64,000 bases of DNA from Bordetella genomosp. 13 (GTDB lineage: Bacteria > Pseudomonadota > Gammaproteobacteria > Burkholderiales > Burkholderiaceae_B), in assembly GCF_007679965.1 (NCBI RefSeq), contig NZ_VEHL01000012.1, positions 124,001 to 188,000 of the forward strand, read 5' to 3'. Below, one piece after another: positions 7,816 through 16,763 of the stretch. Within the stretch, counting starts at the first letter, position 1. Each line of letters begins with the position of its first letter. Below the pieces are notes generated by a model. It worked only from the letters and a program-made list of their open reading frames with translations, was not told the DNA's origin and did no database searches. The translations under genes were made by a program, and so were the position numbers.

Positions 7816-8598
7816 TTATTCCATGCCCGGCACGACGGTCGAGAAGCCGCTGTCCACGTGCGTGATCTCGCCGGTGATGCCGGCGGCCAGGTCGGACAGC
7901 AGGAAGGCGGCCGTGTTGCCCACGTCCTCGATGGTGACGTTGCGGCGCAGCGGGGCATGCTGCTCGACGAACTTCAGGATCGACGAGAAGTCCTTGATGC
8001 CGCTGGCCGCCAGCGTCTTGATGGGGCCGGCCGAGATGCCGTTGGCGCGGATGCCGCGCGGGCCCAGCGTCGAGGCGAGGTAGCGCACCGAGGCTTCCAG
8101 CGCGGCCTTGGCCACGCCCATGGTGTTGTAGTTGGGCACCACGCGCTCGGCGCCCAGGTACGTCAGCGTCAGCAGCGCGCCCTTGCGGTTTTCCATCAGG
8201 GGCAGCGCGGCCTTGGCCAGCGCCGGGAAGCTGTAGGCCGAGATGTCGTGGGCGATGCGGAAGGCTTCGCGCGACAGGCCGTCCAGGAAGTCGCCGGCGA
8301 TGGCCTCGCGCGGCGCGAAGCCGATGGAGTGCACCAGGCCGTCCAGGCCGTCCCAGCGGCTGGCCAGCTCGGTGAACGTGCCTTCGATCTGGGCGTCTTC
8401 CGCCACGTCGCACGGCAGCACGATGTCGCTGCCGAACTCGGCGGCGAATTCACTGACGCGGTCCTTGAAGCGGTCGCCGACGTAGGTGAAGGCCAGTTCG
8501 GCGCCTTGCTGGTGGCAGGCGCGCGCGATGCCGTAGGCGATGGAACGGTTGGAAAGCACCCCGGTGATGAGGATGCGCTTGCCGGCGAGAAAGCCCAT
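7816..8598 (-). CDS. fabI: Enoyl-[acyl-carrier-protein] reductase (NADH), FabI
   Basis: Catalyses the last reductive step of each fatty acid elongation cycle. The 260-residue protein has the FabI-type Rossmann start (ITGVLSNRSIAYGIA) and the catalytic pair Tyr157-x6-Lys164 in NYNTMGVAKAALE, with Tyr147 in TYLGA. This matches the E. coli arrangement (Tyr146, Tyr156, Lys163). SAGPIKTLAASGIKDF forms the substrate-binding region. Length and motifs are normal. The gene stands alone on the minus strand, with mltD downstream-facing about 170 bases away. Confidence 0.97.
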   Translation of the reverse strand: MGFLAGKRILITGVLSNRSIAYGIARACHQQGAELAFTYVGDRFKDRVSEFAAEFGSDIVLPCDVAEDAQIEGTFTELASRWDGLDGLVHSIGFAPREAIAGDFLDGLSREAFRIAHDISAYSFPALAKAALPLMENRKGALLTLTYLGAERVVPNYNTMGVAKAALEASVRYLASTLGPRGIRANGISAGPIKTLAASGIKDFSSILKFVEQHAPLRRNVTIEDVGNTAAFLLSDLAAGITGEITHVDSGFSTVVPGME

Positions 8599-8766
8599 GG
8601 TTCGTCCTTGTCTTGCCGCCGCGCGGATGCGCCGCGCGCGGTCGTAGTGTTGGTGTACGGCGATGCCGCTTACGGATGGGAAGGGCGTACGGCGGTATCG
8701 CGTACCGTTGCGCCCGTATTTTAAGGAGTTTGGCGCGTCCGCGTGGCGGACGCGCCAGGGACCGCA

Positions 8767-10206
8767 TCAGCCGCGGGCGTCGGTGCCCGGGATGCGCAGT
8801 TGCGAACCGACCTTCAGGTTATTGCCCTTCAGGTTGTTCAGGGCGCGCAGCGTGTCGACGCTGGTGCCGTAGTTGCGGGCGATGGAGAACAGCGTGTCGC
8901 CCGAGCGCACCTTGTGCGTGCGCACGTTGGGTTGCGCGCCGCGCGCGCGGGTGCGCGGCGTGGCAATGGCGCCACCCGTGGCCGGGGCGCTGTCCAGCGC
9001 GCCGGCGGGGGCGGGCGACAGCGACGCCAGCTGGACGCCGCCATCGGCGCCCGGCACGGGCACCAGCAGGTTCTGGCCGGCCACCAGCTTGCCGCGGCGC
9101 GGCAGCTCGTTCACGGCGCGCAGGCGCGCCTCGCTGACGCCGACGCGCTTGGCCACCGTGGCCAGGGTCTCGTTGCGGCCCACCTGGTACACGGACCAGG
9201 CGCTCAGCTTGCCCTTGTACTTCTCGAGGTTGGCGTTGAAGAGGTCGACGCGGTCGGCCGGCAGCAGCAGGTTCGCGGCATGCTCGCCGCGGATGATGGG
9301 CCGGTTGAACGAGGGATTCAGCGCCTTGAATTCGTCCAGCGGCATCTCGGCCAGCTTGGCGGCCACTTCGAGGTCGATGTCGCGCTGCTTGCTGACGGTG
9401 GCGAAGTAGGGTGTGTTGCCGACCGGCGGCAGCACCACCGCGTACTTCTGCGGATTGGCGATGATGTTCTTGATCGCCTGCAGCTTGGGCACGTAGTTGC
9501 GCGTCTCGTCGGGCATGTCCAGCGACAGGTAGTCGGTGGGCCGGCCCGCGGCCTCGTTCTTGCCCATGGCGCGCTGCACCGAGCCCTCGCCCCAGTTGTA
9601 CGAGGCCAGCGCCAGGTACCAGTCGCCCTGCATCTCGAACAGGTATTCCAGGTAGTCGAGCGCGGCGTTGGTGGAGGCGATGGGATCGCGGCGCTCGTCG
9701 CGCCACCAGTCCTGCTTCAGGTTGTAGTGCGTGCCGGTGGCGGGCACGAACTGCCACAGGCCGGAGGCCTGGGCGCGCGACAGGGCGGCGGGGTTGTAGG
9801 CGCTTTCGACGAAGGGCAGCAGCGCCAGCTCGGTGGGCAGGCCGCGGCGGTTGATCTCGTCGACGATGTAGTACAGGTACTTGCCGGCGCGCTGCGCCAT
9901 GCGCTGGACCGCCTCGGGGTGCGAGGCGTAATAGTCGGTCCATTGCTGCGACAGGTCGGTGTTCAGGTTGGGAACCGCGAAACCGCGGCGGATGCGGTCC
10001 CAGGCGTCGCGCGGCGGGTGGGTCAGGTCGACCGTGCGCGAGGTGTCCTTGGCGAGATAGCGGTCCAGGCGCTGCGCCTGTTGCTTGGCGGCCACTGCGG
10101 CGGCGGCCTCGGAGGACACGGACTGTACCGGGCTGTTGGGGCTGGTGCCGGCGCATCCGGCCAGCATCGCAAGAAGCAGGGGGATAAGGAGTCGGGTTAG
10201 GCTCAT
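8767..10206 (-). CDS. mltD: Membrane-bound lytic murein transglycosylase D, with LysM domains
   Basis: Cleaves peptidoglycan glycan strands, leaving 1,6-anhydromuramic ends. The 479-residue lipoprotein has a signal peptide with lipobox LAGC (Cys18). An SLT catalytic domain follows at about residues 115-225, with the catalytic Glu134 in PFVESAYNP and the typical SGLWQFVPATG. Two C-terminal LysM peptidoglycan-binding repeats are visible at about 336-385 (VYQVGRNETLATVAKR) and 420-470 (HKVRSGDTLFSIARNYGT). The ATG at 10206 lies only 4 bases after the gloB stop, so gloB-mltD is a transcription unit, the same pairing as in enterobacteria. A Pro/Ala/Arg-rich linker separates the LysM repeats. Confidence 0.96.
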   Translation of the reverse strand: MSLTRLLIPLLLAMLAGCAGTSPNSPVQSVSSEAAAAVAAKQQAQRLDRYLAKDTSRTVDLTHPPRDAWDRIRRGFAVPNLNTDLSQQWTDYYASHPEAVQRMAQRAGKYLYYIVDEINRRGLPTELALLPFVESAYNPAALSRAQASGLWQFVPATGTHYNLKQDWWRDERRDPIASTNAALDYLEYLFEMQGDWYLALASYNWGEGSVQRAMGKNEAAGRPTDYLSLDMPDETRNYVPKLQAIKNIIANPQKYAVVLPPVGNTPYFATVSKQRDIDLEVAAKLAEMPLDEFKALNPSFNRPIIRGEHAANLLLPADRVDLFNANLEKYKGKLSAWSVYQVGRNETLATVAKRVGVSEARLRAVNELPRRGKLVAGQNLLVPVPGADGGVQLASLSPAPAGALDSAPATGGAIATPRTRARGAQPNVRTHKVRSGDTLFSIARNYGTSVDTLRALNNLKGNNLKVGSQLRIPGTDARG

Positions 10207-10210
10207 CGGC

Positions 10211-11032
10211 TTATTTGAATTCGTTCTTCCATCGTCGCAAGGCAGCGAAGACTTCGACCGGCGACGATAACGGCTGGCCTGCCCACGCTGCTGCGGCCTG
10301 GGCGATTTCGGGATGGCGAGTACGCAGAAAAGGGTTTGTCTGCAATTCCTGACCGATGCTCGAAGGCAGGGTGGGCAGATCTTTTTCGCGCAACAGCTTC
10401 GCCCGCTGGGCAACCTGATGCAGGTCGGCGTTGCCGGGCTCGACTGCCAATGCCCATTTCAGGTTTGCAAGAGTGTACTCGTGCGCACAGCAAACCTGGG
10501 TAGCGGGCGGCAGGGCCGCCAATTTTGCCAGAGATTCGGCCATTTGCGCAGGCGTGCCCTCGAACAGCCTGCCGCAGCCGGCCATGAACAGGGTATCCCC
10601 GCAGAACAGCACGGGTGCGTCCCCGACTGTTCCGTGCAGGGCGATGTGGCCCGCGGTGTGGCCGGGCACGTCCAGCACGCGCAGGTCCAGCGCCAGCTCG
10701 GGCAGCGCGACCGAGTCGCCTTCGACCAGACGCACGTCGCAATGGGGCAGTTGCTCGGTGGCCGGGCCGTAGACCCGGACCCCCGTGGCCTGGCGCAATT
10801 CGAGCACGCCCCCCACGTGGTCGCCGTGGTGATGGGTGAGTAGAATGGCGCGCAGCGTGATGCCACGCTCGTGCAGCAGCCGCAGCACGGGTTCGGCCTG
10901 GCCGGGATCGACCACGGCGGCCTGGCCGTCGCGGATCACGGCCCAGATATAGTTGTCGGTGAAAGCAGGCAGGGGCAGCAGCGTGGCGCCGGGGGCGCGG
11001 CTGTCTGCGGAAGCAGGCGGGACGGGCATCAT
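10211..11032 (-). CDS. gloB: Hydroxyacylglutathione hydrolase (glyoxalase II)
   Basis: Hydrolyses S-lactoylglutathione to lactate and glutathione in methylglyoxal detoxification. The metallo-beta-lactamase motif THHHGDHVGG is present, as are the metal ligands in VPGHTAGH and FCGDTLFMAGCGR and the family-specific CAHEYTLANLKWA. The C-terminal HAGH domain ends with FAALRRWKNEFK. The start is ambiguous: consecutive ATGs at 11032 and 11029, with a TTG at 11038; I use 11032. The gene faces away from the methyltransferase gene at 11053, leaving about 20 bases between starts, so the two promoters must overlap the opposing coding regions. Confidence 0.95.
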   Translation of the reverse strand: MMPVPPASADSRAPGATLLPLPAFTDNYIWAVIRDGQAAVVDPGQAEPVLRLLHERGITLRAILLTHHHGDHVGGVLELRQATGVRVYGPATEQLPHCDVRLVEGDSVALPELALDLRVLDVPGHTAGHIALHGTVGDAPVLFCGDTLFMAGCGRLFEGTPAQMAESLAKLAALPPATQVCCAHEYTLANLKWALAVEPGNADLHQVAQRAKLLREKDLPTLPSSIGQELQTNPFLRTRHPEIAQAAAAWAGQPLSSPVEVFAALRRWKNEFK

Positions 11033-11052
11033 AGACAAGGACCCATGCGAAA

Positions 11053-11823
11053 GTGGCAGAACAGACCCCGCCGATTGTAGAACTGGCCGATTGGTTCCAG
11101 ACCCCGCCCGGGCAATATGCCCTGGCCTGGGAGCAGGAACAGATCGACGCGCTGGTGGCCGACGTGTTCGGGTTCCAGGCCTGGCAGGTGGGCCTGGCCG
11201 AGCACGACCTGCTGCGCGCCAACCGCATGCCCTTCAAGGCCTACGTCGGCACCGAGATGCCCGAACCCGAGGCCGCGCGCCTGTGGCAGGGCTGCGTGGT
11301 GGCCGAGCCCGAGGCGCTGCCGTTCGAGTCGCAGACGGTTGACCTGCTGGTGCTGCCGCACGCCTTCGAATGCACGGAAGATCCGCACCTGGTGCTGCGC
11401 GAGGTCGAGCGCGTGCTGGTGCCCGAGGGGCGCGTGGTCATCTCGGGCTTCAACCCGTTCAGCCTGTGGGGCGCGCGCAATGCCATGCCCGGCATGGAGG
11501 CGTGGCTGCCCCGGCCGTTCTCGGCGCAGGTGGCGCTGCCGCGCCTGAAGGACTGGCTGAAGCTGATGTCCTTCGAGGTCGAGCCGGGCCGCTTCGGCTG
11601 CTACGCGCCGGCCTGCCGCACCGAGCGCTGGCTGCGCCGCTGGCGCTTCATGGACCGCCATGGCGCGCGCCTGTGGTCGCTGGGCGGGGCGGTGTACGTG
11701 GTGTCCGCCACCAAGCGCGTGGCCGGCATGCGGCTGATCGGGCCGGGCTGGAAGAAGAAGCTGCAGCGCGCCGCGCCCGCGCCGGTGGCGGTCAGCCGCC
11801 AGGCCGATTCGGCAGGGGGGTAG
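11053..11823 (+). CDS. Class I SAM-dependent methyltransferase-like protein (YafS-like)
   Basis: A 256-residue protein occupying the place that yafS holds in enterobacteria, between gloB and rnhA. The methyltransferase_11 pattern is recognisable through EALPFESQTVDLLVLPHAFE, then REVERVLVPEGRVVISGFNP, which correspond to the post-I and post-III motifs. The Gly-rich SAM-binding loop is weak, as is usual for this family. The substrate is unknown. The start is GTG 11053, with AAGGA 12 bases upstream; no in-frame ATG exists nearby. The C-terminus (KKKLQRAAPAPVAVSR) is basic and low in complexity. Confidence 0.8.
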   Translation: MAEQTPPIVELADWFQTPPGQYALAWEQEQIDALVADVFGFQAWQVGLAEHDLLRANRMPFKAYVGTEMPEPEAARLWQGCVVAEPEALPFESQTVDLLVLPHAFECTEDPHLVLREVERVLVPEGRVVISGFNPFSLWGARNAMPGMEAWLPRPFSAQVALPRLKDWLKLMSFEVEPGRFGCYAPACRTERWLRRWRFMDRHGARLWSLGGAVYVVSATKRVAGMRLIGPGWKKKLQRAAPAPVAVSRQADSAGG

Positions 11824-11898
11824 CGCGGCGGTCGGCGGCGCCAGCCTATTCATCATCAATGCGCCCGCGTGCCGCGGGCGTGCAACACGAAGGACAAG

Positions 11899-12360
11899 AT
11901 GCAAGATACGGAAAGCGGCGGCCAGGTCGTCGAGATGTGGACCGACGGGGCCTGCAAGGGCAATCCCGGACCGGGCGGGTGGGGCGTGCTGATGCGCGCC
12001 GGCTCGCACGAGAAGACCATGCACGGCGGCGAGGCCAGCACCACCAACAACCGCATGGAACTGCTGGCCGTCATCGAGGGCCTGAATGCGCTGAAGCGTT
12101 CCTGCACCGTCGTCATCCATACCGACTCGCAATATGTGATGAAGGGCATGACCGAGTGGCTGGCCAACTGGAAGAAGCGCGGCTGGATGACCGCCGACAA
12201 GAAGCCCGTGAAGAACGCCGAGCTGTGGCAGGCGCTGGACGAACAGGTGCGGCGCCACACGGTGTCGTGGCGCTGGGTGCGCGGCCACGCGGGCGATCCG
12301 GGCAACGAGCGCGCCGACGCGCTGGCCAACCAGGGCGTGGACAGCCTGCGCAGGCGCTGA
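11899..12360 (+). CDS. rnhA: Ribonuclease HI
   Basis: Degrades the RNA strand of RNA-DNA hybrids, for example R-loops and primers. In the 153-residue protein the four acidic catalytic residues appear in their motifs: Asp16 in TDGACKGNPGPGGWG, Glu in NNRMELLAVI, Asp in HTDSQYVMKG, and Asp in GNERADALAN. The catalytic His lies in WVRGHAG. The ATG at 11899 has AGGA four bases before it, and ten extra in-frame codons upstream are rejected. It belongs to the conserved gloB-rnhA-dnaQ neighbourhood, but two efflux genes separate it from dnaQ here. Confidence 0.97.
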   Translation: MQDTESGGQVVEMWTDGACKGNPGPGGWGVLMRAGSHEKTMHGGEASTTNNRMELLAVIEGLNALKRSCTVVIHTDSQYVMKGMTEWLANWKKRGWMTADKKPVKNAELWQALDEQVRRHTVSWRWVRGHAGDPGNERADALANQGVDSLRRR

Positions 12361-12547
12361 AGGGCGAAGGCGCCGGGCCGCCCCCCGGGGGGGCCTCGGG
12401 CGGATCGCATCGGGCTGGTTGCCACGGGAATACCCTAAGCCACCAGCCGGGCAGATCGCGCCTTTCGGCGGTTCCCGCGCGCAGGGGCCGGTGCTAAAGT
12501 GCGGGGCTCGCATTCCCCGTCCACGCCGTCGCGCCGCGACCTTGCTT

Positions 12548-13645
12548 ATGAACAAAGTCTTCTTGGCCGCCACGCTGGCGGTCGGGCTGGCCGCGGGAGC
12601 GGCCCTGGGCCTGTACGTGCCCCGCCTGATGCAGGCCCGCGATGCCGCGCCGGCCGCGTCCGCCCCTCCCTCCGCGGGGCCCGCCGCCCAAGCCAAGCCG
12701 CAAGCCCCCGTCCGCGTCGAGGTCGTGCCGGTCGAGCAGGTGCCGTTCACGCGCGGCATCGCCGCCGTCGGCAGCCTGCGGTCCGACGAGTCCGTCGTGC
12801 TGCGCCCGGAAGTGGCGGGGCGGGTCCAGCACATCGAATTCCGCGAAGGCCAGGCCGTGCAGCGCGGCCAGGTGCTGGTGCGCCTGGACGACTCGGTGCC
12901 GCGCGCCGAACTGGCCCAGGCCCGCGCCAGCCTGTCGCTGGCCGAAAGCCGCCATCGCCGCGCCGTCGACCTGCATGGCCGCGGCTTCGTCAGCCTGCAG
13001 GCGCGCGACGACGCGGTCAGCGAACTGAAGGTGCAGCAGGCCGCTGCGCAGCTGGCGCAGGCCCGGCTGGACAAGATGACCATCCGCGCGCCGTTCTCCG
13101 GCATCGTGGGCCTGCGCGACGTGTCGGTCGGCGACTACGTCAGCGAAGGGCAGAACCTGGCGCCGCTGGAATCCATCGACCCGCTCAAGGTCGATTTCCG
13201 CGTGCCCGAGATGTACCTCAGCAAGGTCAACGTGGGCCAGCGCCTGACCATGCGGCTGGATGCGCTGCCGGGCAAGGACCGCCCCGGCGAGGTCTACGCC
13301 GTCAGTCCGCTGGTCGACGCGGGCGGCCGCTCCATCCTGCTGCGCGCCACCGTGCCCAACAACGACGCCAGCCTGCGGCCCGGCATGTTCGCGCGCGTGC
13401 AGCTCACCTTCGCCGAAGACCGCGCGCTGGTCGTGCCCGAGGCGGCGCTGTCGCCCTCCGGCCAAAGCCAGTACGTCTACCGCGTTCGCGAGGGCCGTGC
13501 CCAGCGGGTCGAGGTCACCATCGGCGAACGGCGCGAAGGCCGTGTCGAGATCCTGGGCGGCGTGGCCGCGGGCGACCAACTGGTGGTGGCCGGGTTGCAG
13601 CGCCTGACGGACGGCTCGCCGGTCTCCGTCGCCGGAAAGTCCTGA
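12548..13645 (+). CDS. RND efflux system periplasmic adaptor (membrane fusion protein)
   Basis: A 365-residue HlyD/AcrA-type adaptor that would link the inner-membrane RND pump encoded next door to an outer-membrane channel. An N-terminal signal anchor (residues 3-25) is followed by a Pro/Ala-rich spacer. Next come the split lipoyl half-motifs (PEVAGRVQHIEFREGQAVQRG and IRAPFSGIVGLRDVSVGDYV) flanking a short alpha-hairpin, then beta-barrel and membrane-proximal domains. There is no lipobox cysteine. The stop lies 16 bases before the pump gene, so they form an operon. No outer-membrane factor gene is nearby, so the pump must borrow one. The substrate is unknown. Confidence 0.92.
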   Translation: MNKVFLAATLAVGLAAGAALGLYVPRLMQARDAAPAASAPPSAGPAAQAKPQAPVRVEVVPVEQVPFTRGIAAVGSLRSDESVVLRPEVAGRVQHIEFREGQAVQRGQVLVRLDDSVPRAELAQARASLSLAESRHRRAVDLHGRGFVSLQARDDAVSELKVQQAAAQLAQARLDKMTIRAPFSGIVGLRDVSVGDYVSEGQNLAPLESIDPLKVDFRVPEMYLSKVNVGQRLTMRLDALPGKDRPGEVYAVSPLVDAGGRSILLRATVPNNDASLRPGMFARVQLTFAEDRALVVPEAALSPSGQSQYVYRVREGRAQRVEVTIGERREGRVEILGGVAAGDQLVVAGLQRLTDGSPVSVAGKS

Positions 13646-13661
13646 TAAAGCGGAGCGGCGC

Positions 13662-16600
13662 ATGGTCATTTCCGAGATCTGCATCAAGCGCCCGGTATTC
13701 GCCTCGGTGCTGTCCCTGATCGTGGTGCTGGTCGGCCTGATCTCGTACTCGCGGCTGACCGTGCGCGAATATCCGCGCATCGACGAGCCCATCGTGTCGG
13801 TGGACACCACCTACAAGGGCGCCTCGCCCGAGGTGATCGAATCCCAGGTCACCAAGCCGCTCGAAGACCAGCTGGCCGGCATCGAGGGCGTGGACGTGAT
13901 GACCTCGCGCAGCCGCTCCGAGCGCAGCCTGATCAACATCAAGTTCCACCTGTCGCGCGATCCGGATTCCGCGGCGGCCGACGTGCGCGACAAGGTCTCG
14001 CGCGCGCGGCGCTTCCTGCCCGACGAGATCGACGAACCCATCATCGGCAAGGTCGAGGCCGACTCGCAGCCCATCATCTACATCGCGGTCGAGTCGGGCA
14101 CGTACTCCAACGTGCAGGCCTCCGACTACATCAACCGCTACGTGAAGACGCGCCTGTCGGTGCTGCCGGGCGCGGCCGAGGTGCGCGTGTTCGGCGAGCG
14201 GCTGCCGTCCATGCGCATCTACGTCGACCGCGACAAGCTGGCGGCCTACGGCCTGGCGGTGCAGGACGTCGAGGCCGCGCTGCTGTCGCAGAACGTCGAG
14301 ATCCCGGCGGGGCGCATCGAGTCCCGCACGCGCGAATTCACGGTGGTGTCGTCCACCGACCTGCAGACGCCGGCGCAGTTCGAGAACGTCATCGTGGCCA
14401 ACGTGAAGGGCTACCCTGTGCGGCTGCGCGACGTGTCCAAGGTCGAGATCGGCGCGGCCGACGACCGGGTCATCTCGCGCTTCAACGGCAAGACCGCGCT
14501 GAACATCGGCATCACCCGGCAGTCCACCGCCAATCCGCTGGAGCTGTCGCAGGCCGCGCGCGTCGAGGTCGAGCAGCTCAACCAGAGCCTGCCGGCGGGC
14601 ATGAAGCTCAACATCTCGTACGACACCTCGGTGTTCATCGAGGAGTCCATCAACTCCGTCTTCCACACCATCGGTGAGGCCGTGGTGCTGGTGGTGCTGG
14701 TCATCTTCTTCTTCCTGCGCAACCTGCGCGCCAGCATCATCCCCATCGTCACCATCCCGGTGTCGCTGGTGGGCGCGTGCGCGCTGATGTTCCTGTTCGG
14801 CTTCTCCGTCAACACGCTGACGCTGCTGGCGATGGTGCTGGCCATCGGCCTGGTGGTGGACGACGCCATCGTGGTGCTGGAGAACATCTATCGCCACATC
14901 GAGGACGGCATGCCGCGCCGGCAGGCCGCCATCCAGGGGGCGCGAGAGATCGGCTTCGCCGTGGTGGCGATGACGCTGACGCTGGTCACCGTGTATGCGC
15001 CGCTGGCCTTCGCCACCGGCCGCACCGGCAAGCTGTTCATCGAGTTCGCGCTGACGCTGGCGGGCTCGGTGCTGGTGTCCGGATTCGTTGCGCTCACGCT
15101 CACGCCCATGATGTGCTCGCAGCTGCTGCGCCACCAGGCCAGCCACGGGCGCATCTACAACCTGATCGAAGGCTGGCTCGAGGCCCTGGGCAACGGCTAC
15201 CGGCGTGCGCTGCGCGGCGCGCTGCGCTGGCGCTGGGGCGTCATCGGCCTGGGCCTGCTGGTGGCCTGCGCCAGCGGCGTGCTGTTCAAGGTGGTCAAGA
15301 GCGAGCTGGCTCCCGTGGAGGACCGCGGCGTCATCCAGGGCGTGGTCACCGCGCCCGACGGCGCCACCGTGGGCTACACGCTGGCCAACATGCAGGACAT
15401 CGAGACCTTCTACGCCGCCGTGCCCGAGGGCGCCGCCAGCCAGACCACGGTGGGCTTTCCCACGGTGATCGACGGCACGGCGATCCTGCGCTTGAAGCCC
15501 TGGAGCGAGCGCGAGCGCACCCAGCAGGAGATCGCGCGCGAGCTGCAGCCGAAGTTCGCCTCGCTGCCCGGCGTGCGCGCCTTCCCCAACAATCCGCCGT
15601 CGCTGGGACAGTCCTCGCGCTCCAAGCCGGTGGAATTCATCATCATGAGCCAGGCGCCGTATCCCGAGCTGGCCAAGCTGGCCGCGGCCATGCAGGAAGC
15701 GCTGCGCGGCTATCCCGGCCTGCTCAACCTGGACACCGACCTGCGCCTGAACACGCCCGAGCTGCGCGTGCAGGTCGACCGCGACAAGATGGCCGACATC
15801 GGCGCCGGCGTCGACGTGGTGGGCCGCACGCTCGAGTCCATGCTGGGCGGCCGGCAGGTCACGCGCTACAAGGACGAAGGCGAGCAGTACGACGTGATCG
15901 TGCAGGTCACGCCGCGCGACCGCGCCAATCCGGCCGACATCTCCGACATCTACGTGCGTGCGCGCGACGGCAGCATGGTGCGGCTGGACAACCTGCTGTC
16001 GGTGCGCGAGGGCGTGTCGCCGCAGTCGCTGAACCACTTCAATCGCATGCGCGCCGTCAAGCTGGACGCCGCCGTGGCGCCCGGCTACGCGCTGGGCGAG
16101 GTGCTGGACCACATGAACGCCGTGGCGCGCCAGGTGCTGCCCAATACGGTCGTCACCGACCTGGACGGCCAGTCGCGCGAGTACCGCGACTCCTCGGGCA
16201 GCATCTACCTGGTGTTCGTGATGGCGCTGGCCTTCATCTACCTGGTGCTGGCCGCGCAGTTCGAAAGCTGGCGCAATCCGTTCGTCATCATGCTGTCCGT
16301 GCCGCTGTCGATGACGGGCGCGCTGGCGGCGCTCTATCTCACGGGCGGCACGCTGTCCATCTACAGCCAGATCGGCCTCATCACGCTGGTGGGCCTGATC
16401 ACCAAGCACGGCATTCTCATCGTCGAGTTCGCCAACCAGCTGCGCGACCAGGGCATGGAGCTGGTCGATGCCGTGGTCGAGGCCAGCGTGCTGCGGCTGC
16501 GCCCCATCCTGATGACCACGGGCGCGATGGTGCTGGGCACCGTGCCCCTGGCGCTGGCCACCGGCGCGGGCGCCGAGTCCCGCCAGCAGATCGGCTGGGT

Positions 16601-16745
16601 GCTGGTCGGCGGCCTGTCGCTGGGTACACTACTGACTTTGTTCGTCGTGCCGGTGGCGTATTCGCTGATCGCGTCGGCGCGCCCGCAGGCGCACGCCGCC
16701 ACCGCGCCGCACGACGCCGGACACGCGCCGGCCGCTTCCGACTGA
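13662..16745 (+). CDS. RND family inner-membrane efflux transporter
   Basis: A 1027-residue AcrB/MexF-like proton-driven pump. The first transmembrane helix follows MVISEICIKRPVFA. The adjacent Asp400-Asp401 pair in GLVVDDAIVVLENI is the proton-relay motif of TM4. Two large periplasmic loops each precede a block of five to six helices (residues about 335-550 and 850-1015). The second half keeps GLITKHGILIVEFANQL and RLRPILMTTGAMVLGTVPLA. Length is typical. The Lys in the second-half motif also fits RND pumps. The downstream gene is dnaQ, 18 bases away, so efflux and proofreading genes may be cotranscribed. The exported compounds cannot be inferred. Confidence 0.95.
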   Translation: MVISEICIKRPVFASVLSLIVVLVGLISYSRLTVREYPRIDEPIVSVDTTYKGASPEVIESQVTKPLEDQLAGIEGVDVMTSRSRSERSLINIKFHLSRDPDSAAADVRDKVSRARRFLPDEIDEPIIGKVEADSQPIIYIAVESGTYSNVQASDYINRYVKTRLSVLPGAAEVRVFGERLPSMRIYVDRDKLAAYGLAVQDVEAALLSQNVEIPAGRIESRTREFTVVSSTDLQTPAQFENVIVANVKGYPVRLRDVSKVEIGAADDRVISRFNGKTALNIGITRQSTANPLELSQAARVEVEQLNQSLPAGMKLNISYDTSVFIEESINSVFHTIGEAVVLVVLVIFFFLRNLRASIIPIVTIPVSLVGACALMFLFGFSVNTLTLLAMVLAIGLVVDDAIVVLENIYRHIEDGMPRRQAAIQGAREIGFAVVAMTLTLVTVYAPLAFATGRTGKLFIEFALTLAGSVLVSGFVALTLTPMMCSQLLRHQASHGRIYNLIEGWLEALGNGYRRALRGALRWRWGVIGLGLLVACASGVLFKVVKSELAPVEDRGVIQGVVTAPDGATVGYTLANMQDIETFYAAVPEGAASQTTVGFPTVIDGTAILRLKPWSERERTQQEIARELQPKFASLPGVRAFPNNPPSLGQSSRSKPVEFIIMSQAPYPELAKLAAAMQEALRGYPGLLNLDTDLRLNTPELRVQVDRDKMADIGAGVDVVGRTLESMLGGRQVTRYKDEGEQYDVIVQVTPRDRANPADISDIYVRARDGSMVRLDNLLSVREGVSPQSLNHFNRMRAVKLDAAVAPGYALGEVLDHMNAVARQVLPNTVVTDLDGQSREYRDSSGSIYLVFVMALAFIYLVLAAQFESWRNPFVIMLSVPLSMTGALAALYLTGGTLSIYSQIGLITLVGLITKHGILIVEFANQLRDQGMELVDAVVEASVLRLRPILMTTGAMVLGTVPLALATGAGAESRQQIGWVLVGGLSLGTLLTLFVVPVAYSLIASARPQAHAATAPHDAGHAPAASD

Positions 16746-16763
16746 GGTCTTCAAGATTCCCCC

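Noticed and set aside
13515..16409. Open frame of 964 codons on the minus strand, and another of 930 codons on the plus strand at 14777-17569
   Set aside because: Both lie across the well-supported RND pump and dnaQ genes in other frames. Their predicted proteins are Arg/Ala/His/Gln-rich with no recognisable domain, typical shadows in GC-rich DNA.
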